From positions 124,001 to 188,000 of the forward strand of contig NZ_QRAP01000008.1 of assembly GCF_003363015.1 (NCBI RefSeq): a stretch of 64,000 nt of DNA, read 5' to 3'. Position numbers and translations under genes: made by a program. Under the pieces are notes generated by a model that saw only the letters and a list, made by a program, of their open reading frames with translations, ran no database searches and was not told the origin of the DNA. Origin of the DNA: Enterobacillus tribolii. Its GTDB lineage: Bacteria; Pseudomonadota; Gammaproteobacteria; Enterobacterales; Enterobacteriaceae. Positions 29,562 to 39,733 of this stretch are shown piece after piece (the first letter of the stretch is position 1; each line of letters opens with the position of its first letter).

Positions 29562-32261
29562 ATGAGCGATGACGAGCAACGCCGCCCCGATCCGGATGCC
29601 CTGCTGGCGCAGGCCAACGAGAAACCGCGCGGCAAGCTGAAAGTCTTTTTCGGCGCCTGCGCCGGCGTGGGGAAAACCTACGCCATGCTTCAGGAGGCGC
29701 AGCGCCTGCGCACGCAGGGGCTGGATGTCTTGGTCGGCGTGGTGGAAACGCACGGGCGCAGCGAAACCGCTGCGTTGCTGGAGGGGTTGGATATTCTGCC
29801 GCTCAGGCGTATTCATTACCGCGGCCGCCAGATCCGCGAATTCGATCTCGACGCCGCCCTCGCCCGCCATCCGGCGCTGATCCTGATGGATGAACTGGCG
29901 CACAGCAATGCCGCCGGTTCACGTCATCCCAAACGCTGGCAGGACGTGGAAGAATTGCTGGATGCCGGCATCGACGTGCTGACCACGGTAAACGTTCAGC
30001 ATCTGGAAAGCCTCAACGACGTGGTCGGCTCCGTCACCGGCATCCGGGTCCGGGAAACCATCCCCGACCATATTTTCGACGACGCCACCGAAGTGGTGCT
30101 GGTCGATTTACCGCCCGACGACCTGCGCCGCCGCCTGAACGAGGGCAAGGTTTACCTGCCCGGCCAGGCAGAGCGCGCCATCGACCATTTTTTCCGCAAA
30201 GGAAACCTGATCGCCCTGCGCGAACTGGCGCTGCGCCGCACCGCCGACCGGGTAGACGAGCAAATGCGCGCCTTCCGCGACAGCCGGGACAAACAGCGCG
30301 TCTGGCCTACGCGCGACGCCATTCTGCTGTGCATCGGCCACAACGCCGACAACGACAAGCTGGTGCGTACCGCCGCCCGCCTGGCGGCCCGGCTGGGCTG
30401 CGTATGGCATGCGGTCTATGTGGAAACCCCGCGTTTGCACCGTTTGCCGGAAAGCCGGCGGCGCGCCATTCTGCGCAGCCTGCATATGGCGCAGGAGCTG
30501 GGCGCGGAGACGGCGACACTGTCTGAGCCGGGGGAAGAACAGGCCATACTGCGCTATGCGCGCGAACATAACCTGGAGAAAGTGCTGGTCGGCCGGCGGC
30601 GCGGCGAGCGGCGCTTCCGCTGGCGGGAAAGTTTTGCCGACCGTTTAAGCCGGCTGGGGCCGGATGTCGATCTGGTGATTATCGCGGTGGAAGAAAAACC
30701 GCCCGCGCCGGTTTACAGCAGCGACACCCGCCCGTTCAGCGAGAAATGGCGCGTACAGATTCGCGGCTGCCTGGTGGCGATTGCCCTGTGCGCCTTGCTC
30801 ACCGTACTCGCCAAGCTGCTTATTCCGCGCTTCGATCAGCCCAACATCGTTATGGTGTACCTGCTGGGCGTGGTCGTGGTGGCCCTGTTTTACGGGCGCT
30901 GGCCGTCCGTGGTGTCGGCGGTGCTGAGCGTCGCCAGCTTTGATCTGTTCTTCGTTCAGCCCCAGCTGTCATTCGCCGTCAGCGATGCGCAATACCTGAT
31001 AACCTTCGGCGTGATGCTGACCGTCGGGCTGGTCATCGGCAACCTGACCGCCGGCGTGCGTTATCAGGCCAGGGTGGCCCGCTACCGGGAACAACGCGCA
31101 CGCCACATGTACGAACTTTCTAAGGCGTTGAGCAGCGCGCTGCACCCCGAGGACATCGCCCGCCAGAGCAGCTTTTTTCTCAACAGCAGTTTCAACGCCA
31201 AAACGTCGCTGTGGATGCCGGATGAATACCAGATACTGCAACAGATCACGCCGCAGGAAGACGGCGTGACCGGCGTCGATTACGCCATCGCCCGCTGGTG
31301 CCAGGATAAACAGCATCCCGCCGGCGCCGGTACGGACACCCTGCCCGGCGTACCGTATCAGCTTCTGCCGCTTACCGCGTCCGGCCAAAGCTTCGGCGTG
31401 CTGGCCATTGAACCGGCTAACTTGCGTCAACTGATGGTGCCGGAGCAGCAGCGCCTGCTGCAAACCTACAGCGTGATGATCGCCAGCGCCCTGGAGCGAC
31501 TCTCCCTGGCACAGAGCGCCGCCAGCGCCCGTTTGGACGCCGAACGCGAGCAACTGCGCAACGCCTTGCTAGCAGCCCTGTCGCACGATCTGCGCACGCC
31601 GTTGACCGTGCTGTTCGGCCAGGCGGAAATACTGACGCTGGATCTGGCGAACGCGCACTCACCGTACGCGCAACAGGCCAACGAGATGCGCCAGCAAATC
31701 CTGAACACCACGCGGCTGGTCAATAACCTTCTGGATATGGCGCGCATTCAGTCTGGCGGCTTCAGCCTGCGTAAAGAGTGGCAGTCGATGGAAGAGATCG
31801 TCGGCAGCGCCGTCCATACGCTGGAACCGTTGCTGAGTCATCAGCATATCGACATCCAACTTCCGCCGGACCTGCCGCTGGTCAACTGCGACGGCAACCT
31901 GATTGAGCGGGTACTGCAAAACCTGCTGGAAAACGCGGGGAAATACGCCGGGCAGAACGCGCAGATCAGCATCCGCGCCCGCGCCGACGCGGATGCCTGG
32001 CTGGAAGTGATCATCAGCGATAACGGGCCGGGCATCCGCGCGGAGAAGTTATCGACCATCTTTAATAAATTCACCCGCGGCGAAAATGAATCGGCGATTC
32101 CCGGCGTAGGGCTGGGGCTGGCGATTTGTCGTGCTATTATCGACGTACACGGCGGCAAAATCTGGGCGGAAAATACGCCCGGCGGCGGAGCCGGCTTCCA
32201 CTTCACCCTGCCGCTGGAACCGCTGCCGCATATTGATGAAGAAACGAATGAGGACGCATGA
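29562..32261 (+). CDS. kdpD: Potassium sensor histidine kinase KdpD
   Basis: 899-residue membrane sensor kinase. An N-terminal KdpD domain has Walker A GACAGVGKT (31-39), followed by a USP-like domain, four transmembrane helices (~400-500), a GAF-like region, a dimerisation domain with the phospho-acceptor in LSHDLRTPL (His675) and an ATPase domain (NLLENAGKYA; GPGIRAEKL; GVGLGLAICRAI). Its stop overlaps the kdpE start as ATGA. It responds to low K+ or osmotic stress. Confidence 0.97.
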   Translation: MSDDEQRRPDPDALLAQANEKPRGKLKVFFGACAGVGKTYAMLQEAQRLRTQGLDVLVGVVETHGRSETAALLEGLDILPLRRIHYRGRQIREFDLDAALARHPALILMDELAHSNAAGSRHPKRWQDVEELLDAGIDVLTTVNVQHLESLNDVVGSVTGIRVRETIPDHIFDDATEVVLVDLPPDDLRRRLNEGKVYLPGQAERAIDHFFRKGNLIALRELALRRTADRVDEQMRAFRDSRDKQRVWPTRDAILLCIGHNADNDKLVRTAARLAARLGCVWHAVYVETPRLHRLPESRRRAILRSLHMAQELGAETATLSEPGEEQAILRYAREHNLEKVLVGRRRGERRFRWRESFADRLSRLGPDVDLVIIAVEEKPPAPVYSSDTRPFSEKWRVQIRGCLVAIALCALLTVLAKLLIPRFDQPNIVMVYLLGVVVVALFYGRWPSVVSAVLSVASFDLFFVQPQLSFAVSDAQYLITFGVMLTVGLVIGNLTAGVRYQARVARYREQRARHMYELSKALSSALHPEDIARQSSFFLNSSFNAKTSLWMPDEYQILQQITPQEDGVTGVDYAIARWCQDKQHPAGAGTDTLPGVPYQLLPLTASGQSFGVLAIEPANLRQLMVPEQQRLLQTYSVMIASALERLSLAQSAASARLDAEREQLRNALLAALSHDLRTPLTVLFGQAEILTLDLANAHSPYAQQANEMRQQILNTTRLVNNLLDMARIQSGGFSLRKEWQSMEEIVGSAVHTLEPLLSHQHIDIQLPPDLPLVNCDGNLIERVLQNLLENAGKYAGQNAQISIRARADADAWLEVIISDNGPGIRAEKLSTIFNKFTRGENESAIPGVGLGLAICRAIIDVHGGKIWAENTPGGGAGFHFTLPLEPLPHIDEETNEDA

Positions 32262-32947
32262 CCCAAACCCCGCTGCATATTCTCATCGTCGAGGATGAAA
32301 AAGAGATTCGTCGCTTTGTCCGCACGGCGCTGGAGTCGGAAGGATACCGTGTGTCCGACGCCGACGGCCTGCAACGCGGCCTGATTGACGCGGGGACGCG
32401 CAAACCGGATCTGGTTATTCTGGACCTGGGGCTGCCGGACGGCGACGGCGTCGACTTCATCCGCGACCTGCGCCAGTGGAGCGCCATGCCGGTGCTGGTG
32501 CTCTCCGCCCGTATTGCCGAAGCGGAGAAAGTGCGCGCCCTGGACGCGGGGGCCGATGACTACCTGAGCAAACCTTTCGGGATTTCGGAACTGCTGGCGC
32601 GCGTCCGGGTGTTGCTGCGCCGCCACGTTCAGCAAAATCAGGAAAGTCCGTTGTTCCAGTTTAGCGACGTCGAGGTGGATTTAATCAATCGCCGGGTCAC
32701 GAAGGCAGGGGAGGATTTGCACCTGACGCCGATCGAATTCCGCCTGCTGGCTGAACTGATCGCCAACAGCGGCAAAGTTTTGACCCAACGCCAATTACTG
32801 AACAGCGTCTGGGGGCCGGGTTATGTTGAGCATAATCACTATTTACGTATTTATATGGGACATCTCCGACAGAAATTGGAAGCAGAACCTGCCAGACCGC
32901 GTCATTTATTAACAGAGACCGGTATCGGATACCGCTTTATGTCATAA
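32258..32947 (+). CDS. kdpE: Response regulator KdpE
   Basis: OmpR/PhoB-type regulator of 229 residues. The receiver domain has the phospho-acceptor Asp56 in LVILDLGLPDG and the lysine in DDYLSKPFG. The C-terminal winged helix includes LTPIEFRLLAELIANSGKVL and YLRIYMGHLRQKLE. It activates the kdp promoter. No obvious terminator follows. Confidence 0.97.
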   Translation: MTQTPLHILIVEDEKEIRRFVRTALESEGYRVSDADGLQRGLIDAGTRKPDLVILDLGLPDGDGVDFIRDLRQWSAMPVLVLSARIAEAEKVRALDAGADDYLSKPFGISELLARVRVLLRRHVQQNQESPLFQFSDVEVDLINRRVTKAGEDLHLTPIEFRLLAELIANSGKVLTQRQLLNSVWGPGYVEHNHYLRIYMGHLRQKLEAEPARPRHLLTETGIGYRFMS

Positions 32948-33154
32948 AATATGATTTATTCCGACTATTATGCCAATAATAGACTTACCTTAGATAAACC
33001 TCCCTATTTGTCAGTGCATTCTTATTTTTTCAGAATGTTGCTATAGTCTCTGGACAATGTCTCATCCCCCAATAATAATAGGGCAAAATATATAAAAATA
33101 TTTCTCTCACTATTATCGTTATCCCGCAGCAAACCTGGTTAACACGGATCGTTT
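32948..33154. other. AT-rich spacer after kdpE
   Basis: About 200 AT-rich bases without a gene or a clear terminator. They probably hold the promoter for the genes at 33,155-34,395, but no hexamer pair stands out. Confidence 0.4.
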
Positions 33155-33376
33155 ATGAAACCTCATTTTCACAGACACCAGCACGAAATAGTGTTCCCGC
33201 GCCCGGAAACGTACGCGCTGTTTTTTGATTGTCTGTTGAAAAAGGAACGTTTCACCTCCGTGTTTCGTTTTGTCTTCTTATCACCGATGCCTTTAAATGG
33301 CGGATATTTTACGGACAACGCCACAAATAAAATGCGCCGCGTTGTCGCTGATTCATTGATGGTTTCACCGCGATGA
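33155..33376 (+). CDS. Hypothetical small protein upstream of the SDR gene
   Basis: A 73-codon ORF (KPHFHRHQHEIVFPRPETYA...) whose stop overlaps the next ATG as ATGA, the arrangement expected for translational coupling. Its ribosome-binding site is weak. The protein is basic and His-rich at the start and matches nothing I recognise. It may be a real small gene, a leader ORF or chance. Confidence 0.3.
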   Translation: MKPHFHRHQHEIVFPRPETYALFFDCLLKKERFTSVFRFVFLSPMPLNGGYFTDNATNKMRRVVADSLMVSPR

Positions 33377-34395
33377 AAATATTGGTAACGGGAGCAACCA
33401 GCGGCCTGGGACGCAATGCGACCGAATGGCTGTTATCTCAGGGACATCAGGTGGTCGCCAATGGGCGTAACGTCGCCGCAGGACGGGCGTTACAGCGCCT
33501 CGGCGCCCGCTTTGTTCCGCTCGATCTTGCCTGCGCCGCCTCCATCCAGTTTCAAAACCTGGTGCGCGGCTGCGAGGTCGTATGGCACTGCGCAGCAAAG
33601 ACGTCGCTGTGGGGAACGCCGAACGAGTATTACCGCGCCAATGTCTGGCCGACGGAACTGCTGGCCCATGCCGCCGGGCAGGAAGGCGTCCGGCGGTTTA
33701 TTCATATATCCAGCCCGGCGATTTATTTCGATTATCAGCATCATCATGATATTAACGAAAGCTACATGCCGAAGCGTTTCGCCAGCTTTTATGCCCAAAG
33801 CAAACACCAGGCGGAAACCATTCTGGGCGAAGTTCTGGCCGATTACCCGGATACCGTCTACGCCATTCTGCGCCCGCGCGGCATTTTCGGCCCCCACGAT
33901 CGCCACGGGCTTCCGGGTCTGCTGAAGAAGCTGAAACGCCATAACGGCCAGATTCCGCTGCCCGCCGGCGGCAGCGCGCTGCAGGATCAAACGTTCGTCA
34001 TGAACGTGGTGCATGCCATGTCCCTGGCTACCCAGAAAGATGACCTGGCCAGCGGCGGCGTATTTAATATTACGAACCACCAGCCGCGGATTTACAGCGA
34101 TATGCTGCATCAATTACTGCATCAGCATTTGGGCATGTCGTACCAATTGCGCAACCGTCCTTACCCGTTGCTGGCGGGAATTTCACGGATTATGGAATCC
34201 ATCGCACATTGGACGGGGCGGGAACCGGCGCTGATACGTCACGATCTGGCTTCTTACTACTATGACATGACGCTCAGCACAGAGCGGGCCGTCGGAGAAC
34301 TGGATTATCATCCCCGTTATACGTTGGAAGAAGGCGTTTATTTGACAGCGGAATGGTTAAAACAACATGCAATGGGAAAAGACTCATCCCATTAA
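33373..34395 (+). CDS. Extended short-chain dehydrogenase (NAD-dependent epimerase/3-beta-HSD-like)
   Basis: 340-residue extended SDR. The N-terminal nucleotide-binding motif is TGATSGLGRNATEWL, and the catalytic Tyr-x3-Lys is YAQSK near residue 140. RPRGIFGPHDRHGLPGLL and the C-terminal LDYHPRYTLEEG resemble the 3-beta-hydroxysteroid/sterol-carboxylate dehydrogenase branch. The substrate is unknown. It is separated from kdpE by 425 bp and has no metabolic neighbours. Confidence 0.85.
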   Translation: MKILVTGATSGLGRNATEWLLSQGHQVVANGRNVAAGRALQRLGARFVPLDLACAASIQFQNLVRGCEVVWHCAAKTSLWGTPNEYYRANVWPTELLAHAAGQEGVRRFIHISSPAIYFDYQHHHDINESYMPKRFASFYAQSKHQAETILGEVLADYPDTVYAILRPRGIFGPHDRHGLPGLLKKLKRHNGQIPLPAGGSALQDQTFVMNVVHAMSLATQKDDLASGGVFNITNHQPRIYSDMLHQLLHQHLGMSYQLRNRPYPLLAGISRIMESIAHWTGREPALIRHDLASYYYDMTLSTERAVGELDYHPRYTLEEGVYLTAEWLKQHAMGKDSSH

Positions 34396-34723
34396 TCAGG
34401 CTGTCTTTAATAATGCCGTATTATATCTCTTCAGTATTCTAATTCACCGAGCCAATAACCACCGTAAGGGTGTAAAAGCAATTAATTTCACTTATTTTAA
34501 GATTTATACCTATTTACATTAAAAAAATCATTACTGGTCAATCGAATTAAAAAATGTTTTCATATCCCTGAAGTGATATGACGAAATGGAGGCTAATAGA
34601 GATATAGCACCCATTTTTATTTCAGGAATTAACAGAAAATACGTTTTTGGTATTAAACTTGCTTTACATCGTTGCCTTAACACTGCTTTTATACCGGCGC
34701 TCAATCTCATTTAAGAGGGAAAA
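34396..34723. other. AT-rich intergenic region
   Basis: 328 bp, strongly AT-rich, between the SDR gene and the LprI-like gene. I see no ORF or terminator, and no promoter with acceptable spacing. Confidence 0.4.
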
Positions 34724-35098
34724 ATGATTAAGTCAGCATTAATAGGATGTTCATTACTGTTCGTCTCCGCCTCAGCACTGGCCCTGAGCTGCGACAATCC
34801 CAACACGCCCTACGACAGAACCTACTGCGCCGCGCTGCAAATGGTTCAGGACGATCAGTTACTGAACGAGCAATATAAGAAAACCATGAGCGCGCTTAAC
34901 GCCAACCAGAAAAAAACGGTCAAAACTGCGCAAATTCAGTGGCTGAAACAGCGCGACAGCGAGTGCTCCTCCGGCTCGCTGGTTAACCTGGGATGCGTAA
35001 ACCCCAAGATGAGCGCCCGTATTGAACTCCTGAAAAGCATCGAACGCGAATGCCGTAACGCAGGTTGCGATGAGGCCAAACTGTCACGCGTGGAGTAA
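34724..35098 (+). CDS. Exported LprI-like (DUF1311) protein
   Basis: 124-residue protein with a cleavable signal peptide (IKSALIGCSLLFVSASALA before LSCDNP). The mature part has the DUF1311/LprI-type pattern: an N-terminal Cys, YDRTYCAALQMVQDDQLLNEQYK, then QWLKQRDSEC and further Cys residues, so disulfides are likely. Some members of this family inhibit lysozyme, but this is not shown for the present protein. AGAGGGA precedes the ATG. It lies 75 bp before a secreted polysaccharide deacetylase. Confidence 0.8.
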   Translation: MIKSALIGCSLLFVSASALALSCDNPNTPYDRTYCAALQMVQDDQLLNEQYKKTMSALNANQKKTVKTAQIQWLKQRDSECSSGSLVNLGCVNPKMSARIELLKSIERECRNAGCDEAKLSRVE

Positions 35099-35173
35099 AG
35101 CCCCCGTGACGCAGGCAAACGGCGAACCCATGCGTTCGCCTTTTGCATTACCACTGATTACCGGAAACGACGC

Positions 35174-36268
35174 ATGAGAAACGCCCTGGTATTTTGTACG
35201 CTCTTCTTATGCGCCATAGCGCAGGCTGCCGGCCCCAAAACCATGGCGACGCTGGATCGTTCCGCGCTGAATACACCGGCCATCACCTCTGCGTCGGCCT
35301 ATAATGCCGCCTCCCGCCTTGAAATTCTGGCTTTTGCCCACGCGCTGGCTAACAGTGAAACGCTTTCATCACCGCAGCTTCAGGAACGGCTGGCCGTGAA
35401 AACGCTGAATCCGGACGCCGTGAATAAAGTTCGCCAGCGTTATTGGCAAACGTTGCTGACCAACTACCGTTACGCCACGCAGGGATGCGACGACTGCGAA
35501 ACCGCGCCGACCCGCGACGCATTACGCCAGTTGGCAGCAGCAGCGCAGATCGATCCAGCCCGCGCCCTTTTCCACCGGCATTATCTGGATGAACAACTGC
35601 GCCTTGCCGCCCTATTTCCTGCGATCAGCAGCGAGATCGACGTTTTTTCAGATGCGGAGATGAACGGAGATCGATTAAAGGACGGAGAATTCCTGCTGAC
35701 GTTTGACGACGGACCGGACACGAGCGGCGGCAATACGGAGCGTCTGCTCGCCGTCCTCCGCCAGCACGCCCTGAATGGCATATTTTTTGCGCTGGGAGAA
35801 AAGCTGCAACAGCGTGCGCAGCAGCGCCCGGGCAGCATCGCCGCCCTGTATCAGGGGCAATGCCTCGGCATGCATGGTTGGCAGCACCAGACGCACGCCC
35901 GCGGGGAGACATGGCAACGCTCCGTACTGGACAGCGCGGTATTGATCAAGCAGCTCGCGCCGCAAAGTTACGTCGCGCTGTTTCGGCCGCCTTACGGCCA
36001 GCGCAAGGCCGACAGCGCGCCTTTTTTTGCCGCTAACGCTGTCCGAGTGACGCTGTGGAATATCGATTCGCAGGACTGGAGCCGTCAGGTCAACGCGGCG
36101 CAGACCGCAGACCGGGTGCTGACGCTGATGCTGTTATGGCGTCACGGCATCATTTTATTCCATGATGTGCATGATAAAGCGCCCGCCGCCGTAGAAACCC
36201 TGCAGTCACAGCTGCAATCCGCCGGCATTCGCTGGCTTGACTGCCGGCAGTTTGCCGCCGGCAACTAA
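35174..36268 (+). CDS. Exported polysaccharide deacetylase (NodB-like, CE4)
   Basis: 364 residues with a signal peptide (RNALVFCTLFLCAIAQAA). The N-terminal ~170 residues are of unknown type. The NodB domain follows with motif 1 LTFDDGPDTSGG (Asp178/Asp179), motif 2 HGWQHQTHA, motif 3 RPPYGQRK, motif 4 WNIDSQDW and motif 5 IILFHDVHDKA. It probably removes N-acetyl groups from an envelope polysaccharide or chitooligosaccharide in the periplasm; the substrate cannot be read from sequence. Confidence 0.87.
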   Translation: MRNALVFCTLFLCAIAQAAGPKTMATLDRSALNTPAITSASAYNAASRLEILAFAHALANSETLSSPQLQERLAVKTLNPDAVNKVRQRYWQTLLTNYRYATQGCDDCETAPTRDALRQLAAAAQIDPARALFHRHYLDEQLRLAALFPAISSEIDVFSDAEMNGDRLKDGEFLLTFDDGPDTSGGNTERLLAVLRQHALNGIFFALGEKLQQRAQQRPGSIAALYQGQCLGMHGWQHQTHARGETWQRSVLDSAVLIKQLAPQSYVALFRPPYGQRKADSAPFFAANAVRVTLWNIDSQDWSRQVNAAQTADRVLTLMLLWRHGIILFHDVHDKAPAAVETLQSQLQSAGIRWLDCRQFAAGN

Positions 36269-36327
36269 GACGCTTTGCCTCTACTCCCCTGAGCATCAGT
36301 CCACACGCATTTAACGGCATGCAGGAA

Positions 36328-36355
36328 TAAAAAAACGCCGGCGGATGCCGGCGTT
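36328..36355 (-). terminator. Terminator of seqA-pgm
   Basis: The minus strand shows the stem CGCCGGC-ATCC-GCCGGCG followed by a run of T, 22 bases after the pgm stop. Confidence 0.9.
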
Positions 36356-36376
36356 CTTACGCAACGCTAAAACGGT

Positions 36377-38020
36377 TTATTTGGCGCCAGACAGCACTTC
36401 ACTGACGATGTCCACCGCTTCCTTTTCAATACGCTGGCGGTGTTCCGCCCCCAGGAAGCTTTCACAATAGATCTTGTAAGCTTCCTCCGTACCGGAAGGA
36501 CGCGCGGCGAACCAGCCGTTGTCCGTCATCACCTTCAGGCCGCCGATGGAAGCATGGTTGCCCGGCGCTTCGGTCAGACGCGCGGTGATGGGATCGCCGG
36601 CCAGTTTGTCAGCGGTCACCATTTCCGGCGACAGCTTGGACAGCGCGGCTTTCTGCGCATGCGTGGCAGGCGCCTGGAGACGGTTATAGCTCGGCGCGCC
36701 GAAACGTTCGGCCAGACGGTTGTAATGCACCTGCGGGTTATCGCCCGTTACCGCGGTGATTTCCGCCGCCAGCAGGCACATAATGATGCCGTCTTTGTCC
36801 GTTGACCACGGCTTGCCGTTAAAGCGCAGGAAGGAAGCGCCCGCGCTTTCTTCGCCGCCAAAGCCGAAACTGCCGTCAAACAGCCCGTCAACAAACCACT
36901 TGAAGCCAACCGGCACTTCCACCAGCTTACGTCCCAGATCATTCACCACGCGATCGATCATGGCGCTGGAAACCAGAGTTTTGCCTACGGCGACGTCTTT
37001 GCCCCAGTTCGGGCGGTGTTGGAACAGGTAGTTAATGGCGACGGCCAGATAATGGTTCGGGTTCATCAGGCCGGCCGGCGTAACGATGCCGTGGCGGTCG
37101 TAATCCGGATCGTTGGCGAAAGCCAGGCCGAACTTGTCGCGCAGGGCCAGCAGCCCCGCCATGGCGCATTCGGAAGAGCAGTCCATACGAATCACGCCGT
37201 CATGATCGAGATGCATGAAGCGGAAAGAAGGATCGATATTGTCATTAACCAGGGTCAGATTCAGCTTGTAATGCTCGCCGATGCGCTGCCAGTATTCAAT
37301 CCCGGAACCGCCCAGCGGATCGACGCCAAGCACCAGGTTCGCCCGCTGAATCGCCGGCATGTCAACGACGTTGACCAGGTCTTCCACATAGGGTTGCACC
37401 AGATCGCGCGCGTGCACCAGGCCGCTCTGCCAGGCTTTGTCCAGCGTCTGCCGCTTCACCGCATCCAGGCCCGACGCCAACAGTGCGTTGGCGCGCTTCT
37501 CAATAACTGAGGTCAGGTCGGTGTCAGCCGGCCCGCCGTTCGGCGGATTATATTTGATGCCGCCGTCTTCCGGCGGGTTGTGCGATGGCGTAATCACGAT
37601 GCCGTCCGCCACGGAACCGCCCTGTGCATTGTGGGTCAGGATGGCGTGCGACACGGCCGGCGTCGGCGTAAAACCGTTGTCCTGCTGGACCACCACGTCA
37701 ACGCCGTTGGCGGTCAGCACTTCCAGCACGCTGATAAACGCCGGTTCAGACAGCGCGTGCGTGTCTTTACCCACAAAGCACGGCCCGTTCACGCCGTTGC
37801 TTTTGCGCACTTCGGCAATGGCCTGCGCGATGGCAAGAATATGCTGCTCGTTAAAACTGTGGCGCACCGCGCTGCCGCGGTGACCGGAGGTGCCGAACTT
37901 AACCGCATGCGCGGCATTGCCCGGTTCAGGGGTCAGCACATAATATTGAGCGACCAACTGGCCTACGTTGATCAGATCACTTTGCCGGGCGGGCTGCCCG
38001 GCGCGAGGATGGTTTGCCAT
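36377..38020 (-). CDS. pgm: Phosphoglucomutase
   Basis: Interconverts glucose-1-phosphate and glucose-6-phosphate, supplying sugar nucleotides for envelope glycans and glycogen. The start at 38,020 gives 547 residues with the normal N-terminus [20 protein letters not shown] and a GGGAG ribosome-binding site; a longer reading from 38,077 has no support. The active-site phosphoserine loop ([13 protein letters not shown]), the metal loop (DPDYDRHG) and the phosphate-binding loop ([10 protein letters not shown]) are all present. It lies 31 bp after seqA in the same operon. Confidence 0.97.
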   Translation of the reverse strand: MANHPRAGQPARQSDLINVGQLVAQYYVLTPEPGNAAHAVKFGTSGHRGSAVRHSFNEQHILAIAQAIAEVRKSNGVNGPCFVGKDTHALSEPAFISVLEVLTANGVDVVVQQDNGFTPTPAVSHAILTHNAQGGSVADGIVITPSHNPPEDGGIKYNPPNGGPADTDLTSVIEKRANALLASGLDAVKRQTLDKAWQSGLVHARDLVQPYVEDLVNVVDMPAIQRANLVLGVDPLGGSGIEYWQRIGEHYKLNLTLVNDNIDPSFRFMHLDHDGVIRMDCSSECAMAGLLALRDKFGLAFANDPDYDRHGIVTPAGLMNPNHYLAVAINYLFQHRPNWGKDVAVGKTLVSSAMIDRVVNDLGRKLVEVPVGFKWFVDGLFDGSFGFGGEESAGASFLRFNGKPWSTDKDGIIMCLLAAEITAVTGDNPQVHYNRLAERFGAPSYNRLQAPATHAQKAALSKLSPEMVTADKLAGDPITARLTEAPGNHASIGGLKVMTDNGWFAARPSGTEEAYKIYCESFLGAEHRQRIEKEAVDIVSEVLSGAK

Positions 38021-38051
38021 TGCGCTTCTCCCTAACGCTTTATCATTCGGA

Positions 38052-38582
38052 TTAGATAGTACCGCAAACTTTTTCAATCAGTTCCGCAGGGAACTGCATT
38101 GACTGCATGATATGTTCCACCATGCTGCGCTTGCGACCGGAGTTAGTGTTGGTAATCACCCAATACGGGGTGCCGGGAACATGCTTGGGTTTGGTGTGCG
38201 TGCCGTTTTGCATCAGCGTTTGCTGATCGCCGGCAAAATAGACCCGGGTACGGCCATGCAGAGATTCGGTCGCCTGCGTGAACGCTTTCGCATCGACGGA
38301 ATACAGCGCGGACAATACCAGCATGAAACGATTAACCGCCTTGTTCTGTTCGGCATATTCATCCGACAGCAGCAGCTCACGCATCGTACGAACCCGATCA
38401 ACGGCTGACGCCGCCGCGGGTGCTTTGGCCGGCGTTGCCGCCACAGACGCTACGTTTTCGGATTTGCGGCCGTCCCCAACGTTCAGCAAACGACGTAAAA
38501 TATCCGAAGCGCTTTCACCGATACTTTGAGTATGGCTGGCGATATAGCGGTAAAGTTCCTCATCGACTTCAATAGTTTTCAT
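38052..38582 (-). CDS. seqA: Negative modulator of replication initiation SeqA
   Basis: Binds hemimethylated GATC sites and sequesters oriC after initiation. The chosen start gives 176 residues beginning [32 protein letters not shown], as in E. coli (181 residues). The N-terminal oligomerisation domain, a short Ala-rich linker and the C-terminal DNA-binding domain ([19 protein letters not shown]) are clear. A consensus -10 TATAAT lies on the minus strand at 38,621-38,626. Confidence 0.97.
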   Translation of the reverse strand: MKTIEVDEELYRYIASHTQSIGESASDILRRLLNVGDGRKSENVASVAATPAKAPAAASAVDRVRTMRELLLSDEYAEQNKAVNRFMLVLSALYSVDAKAFTQATESLHGRTRVYFAGDQQTLMQNGTHTKPKHVPGTPYWVITNTNSGRKRSMVEHIMQSMQFPAELIEKVCGTI

Positions 38583-38784
38583 CTTTATCCAACACAGTAT
38601 TTTGCTACGCAATCCCCAGGATTATAAAGTTAAACGCGGCAGGCGGGTAGCGTAAAGCGCCATCCACGGTTTTTCCGCGCACTTTGTGACATCCGCCGGC
38701 GCAGCCCGGAGAAAGCCTGCGCGAAAGCGTGAAAAATGTTTCAGGCATGTTAACCTAGTGCCAAAAACAACGGCCATATAATCT

Positions 38785-39549
38785 ATGAAATTACATCATC
38801 GCCTGCGCAACGCCCAGACTCCGGCGTCGCTTCCTCCTGCTATTTTGATCCACGGCCTGTTTGGCAGCCTCGACAATCTGGGCGTACTGGCGCGCGACCT
38901 CTGCGCCGATCGCGACATTATCCAGGTGGATTTGCGCAATCACGGGCTATCCCCCCGTTCGCCGGAGATGAACTACGCCGTCATGGCGCAGGATCTGCTG
39001 ACATTGCTGGACGAACTCAACCTCGCGCAGGTTGACCTTGTCGGCCACTCCATGGGCGGAAAAGCCGCCATGGCCCTGGCCGCACTGGCGCCGTCGCGCA
39101 TTCGCCGCCTGGGCATTCTGGACGTCGCGCCGGTCGATTACCAACTCCGCCGGCACGACAAAATCTTCGCCGCCATTAACGCCGTCACCGAAGCAGGCGT
39201 TGCCCAGCGCCATCAGGCGGCGGAAGTGATGCGTCCGTTACTGGCGGAGGAAGGCGTCATCCAGTTTCTGCTGAAGTCCTTCCACGACGGCGCATGGCGC
39301 TTCAACGTGCCGGTGCTGTGGGAGCAATACCCCAACATCGTCGGCTGGACGGAAATCCCGCCCTGCCCGCACCCCGCAATGTTCATCAAAGGCGGCATTT
39401 CGCCGTATATTCAGGACGTTCACCGCGACGCTATCGCCCGCCAGTTCCCCAACGCCAAAGCCCACGTCATTGCCGGCGCGGGCCACTGGATTCATTCGGA
39501 GAAGCCGGAAGCGGTATTGCGGACGCTGCGGCGGTTTCTTGACGCATGA
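38785..39549 (+). CDS. ybfF: Alpha/beta-hydrolase esterase YbfF
   Basis: 254 residues, the length of E. coli YbfF, an acyl-CoA/palmitoyl-CoA-type esterase. The nucleophile is Ser89 in GHSMGG, the oxyanion region is HGLFGSLDN, and the catalytic His lies in GAGHWIHSEKPE. It is divergent from seqA, as in E. coli. Confidence 0.95.
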   Translation: MKLHHRLRNAQTPASLPPAILIHGLFGSLDNLGVLARDLCADRDIIQVDLRNHGLSPRSPEMNYAVMAQDLLTLLDELNLAQVDLVGHSMGGKAAMALAALAPSRIRRLGILDVAPVDYQLRRHDKIFAAINAVTEAGVAQRHQAAEVMRPLLAEEGVIQFLLKSFHDGAWRFNVPVLWEQYPNIVGWTEIPPCPHPAMFIKGGISPYIQDVHRDAIARQFPNAKAHVIAGAGHWIHSEKPEAVLRTLRRFLDA

Positions 39550-39573
39550 CAAGGGATCTCACGGGATAAGGAT

Positions 39574-39602
39574 TGTCCCCCCTCGCCCCGCTGGGGTATG
39601 AT
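39574..39602 (+). promoter_or_regulatory. Possible ybfE promoter
   Basis: -35 TTGTCC (39,573-39,578) and -10 TATGAT (39,597-39,602) with an 18-bp spacer. No CTG-N10-CAG LexA box overlaps it. Confidence 0.4.
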
Positions 39603-39733
39603 TGCGCGCTGTCGCCGCCGGGGCGCGTTCCCCGGGCGATATCGCCGTATAAATGAAACAAATACCGGCGTGACGTACGGGGGCATCGTTTTCCCCGAGG
39701 TATCCATTTCTCCCAGCAGCACTGCAACCTGAT

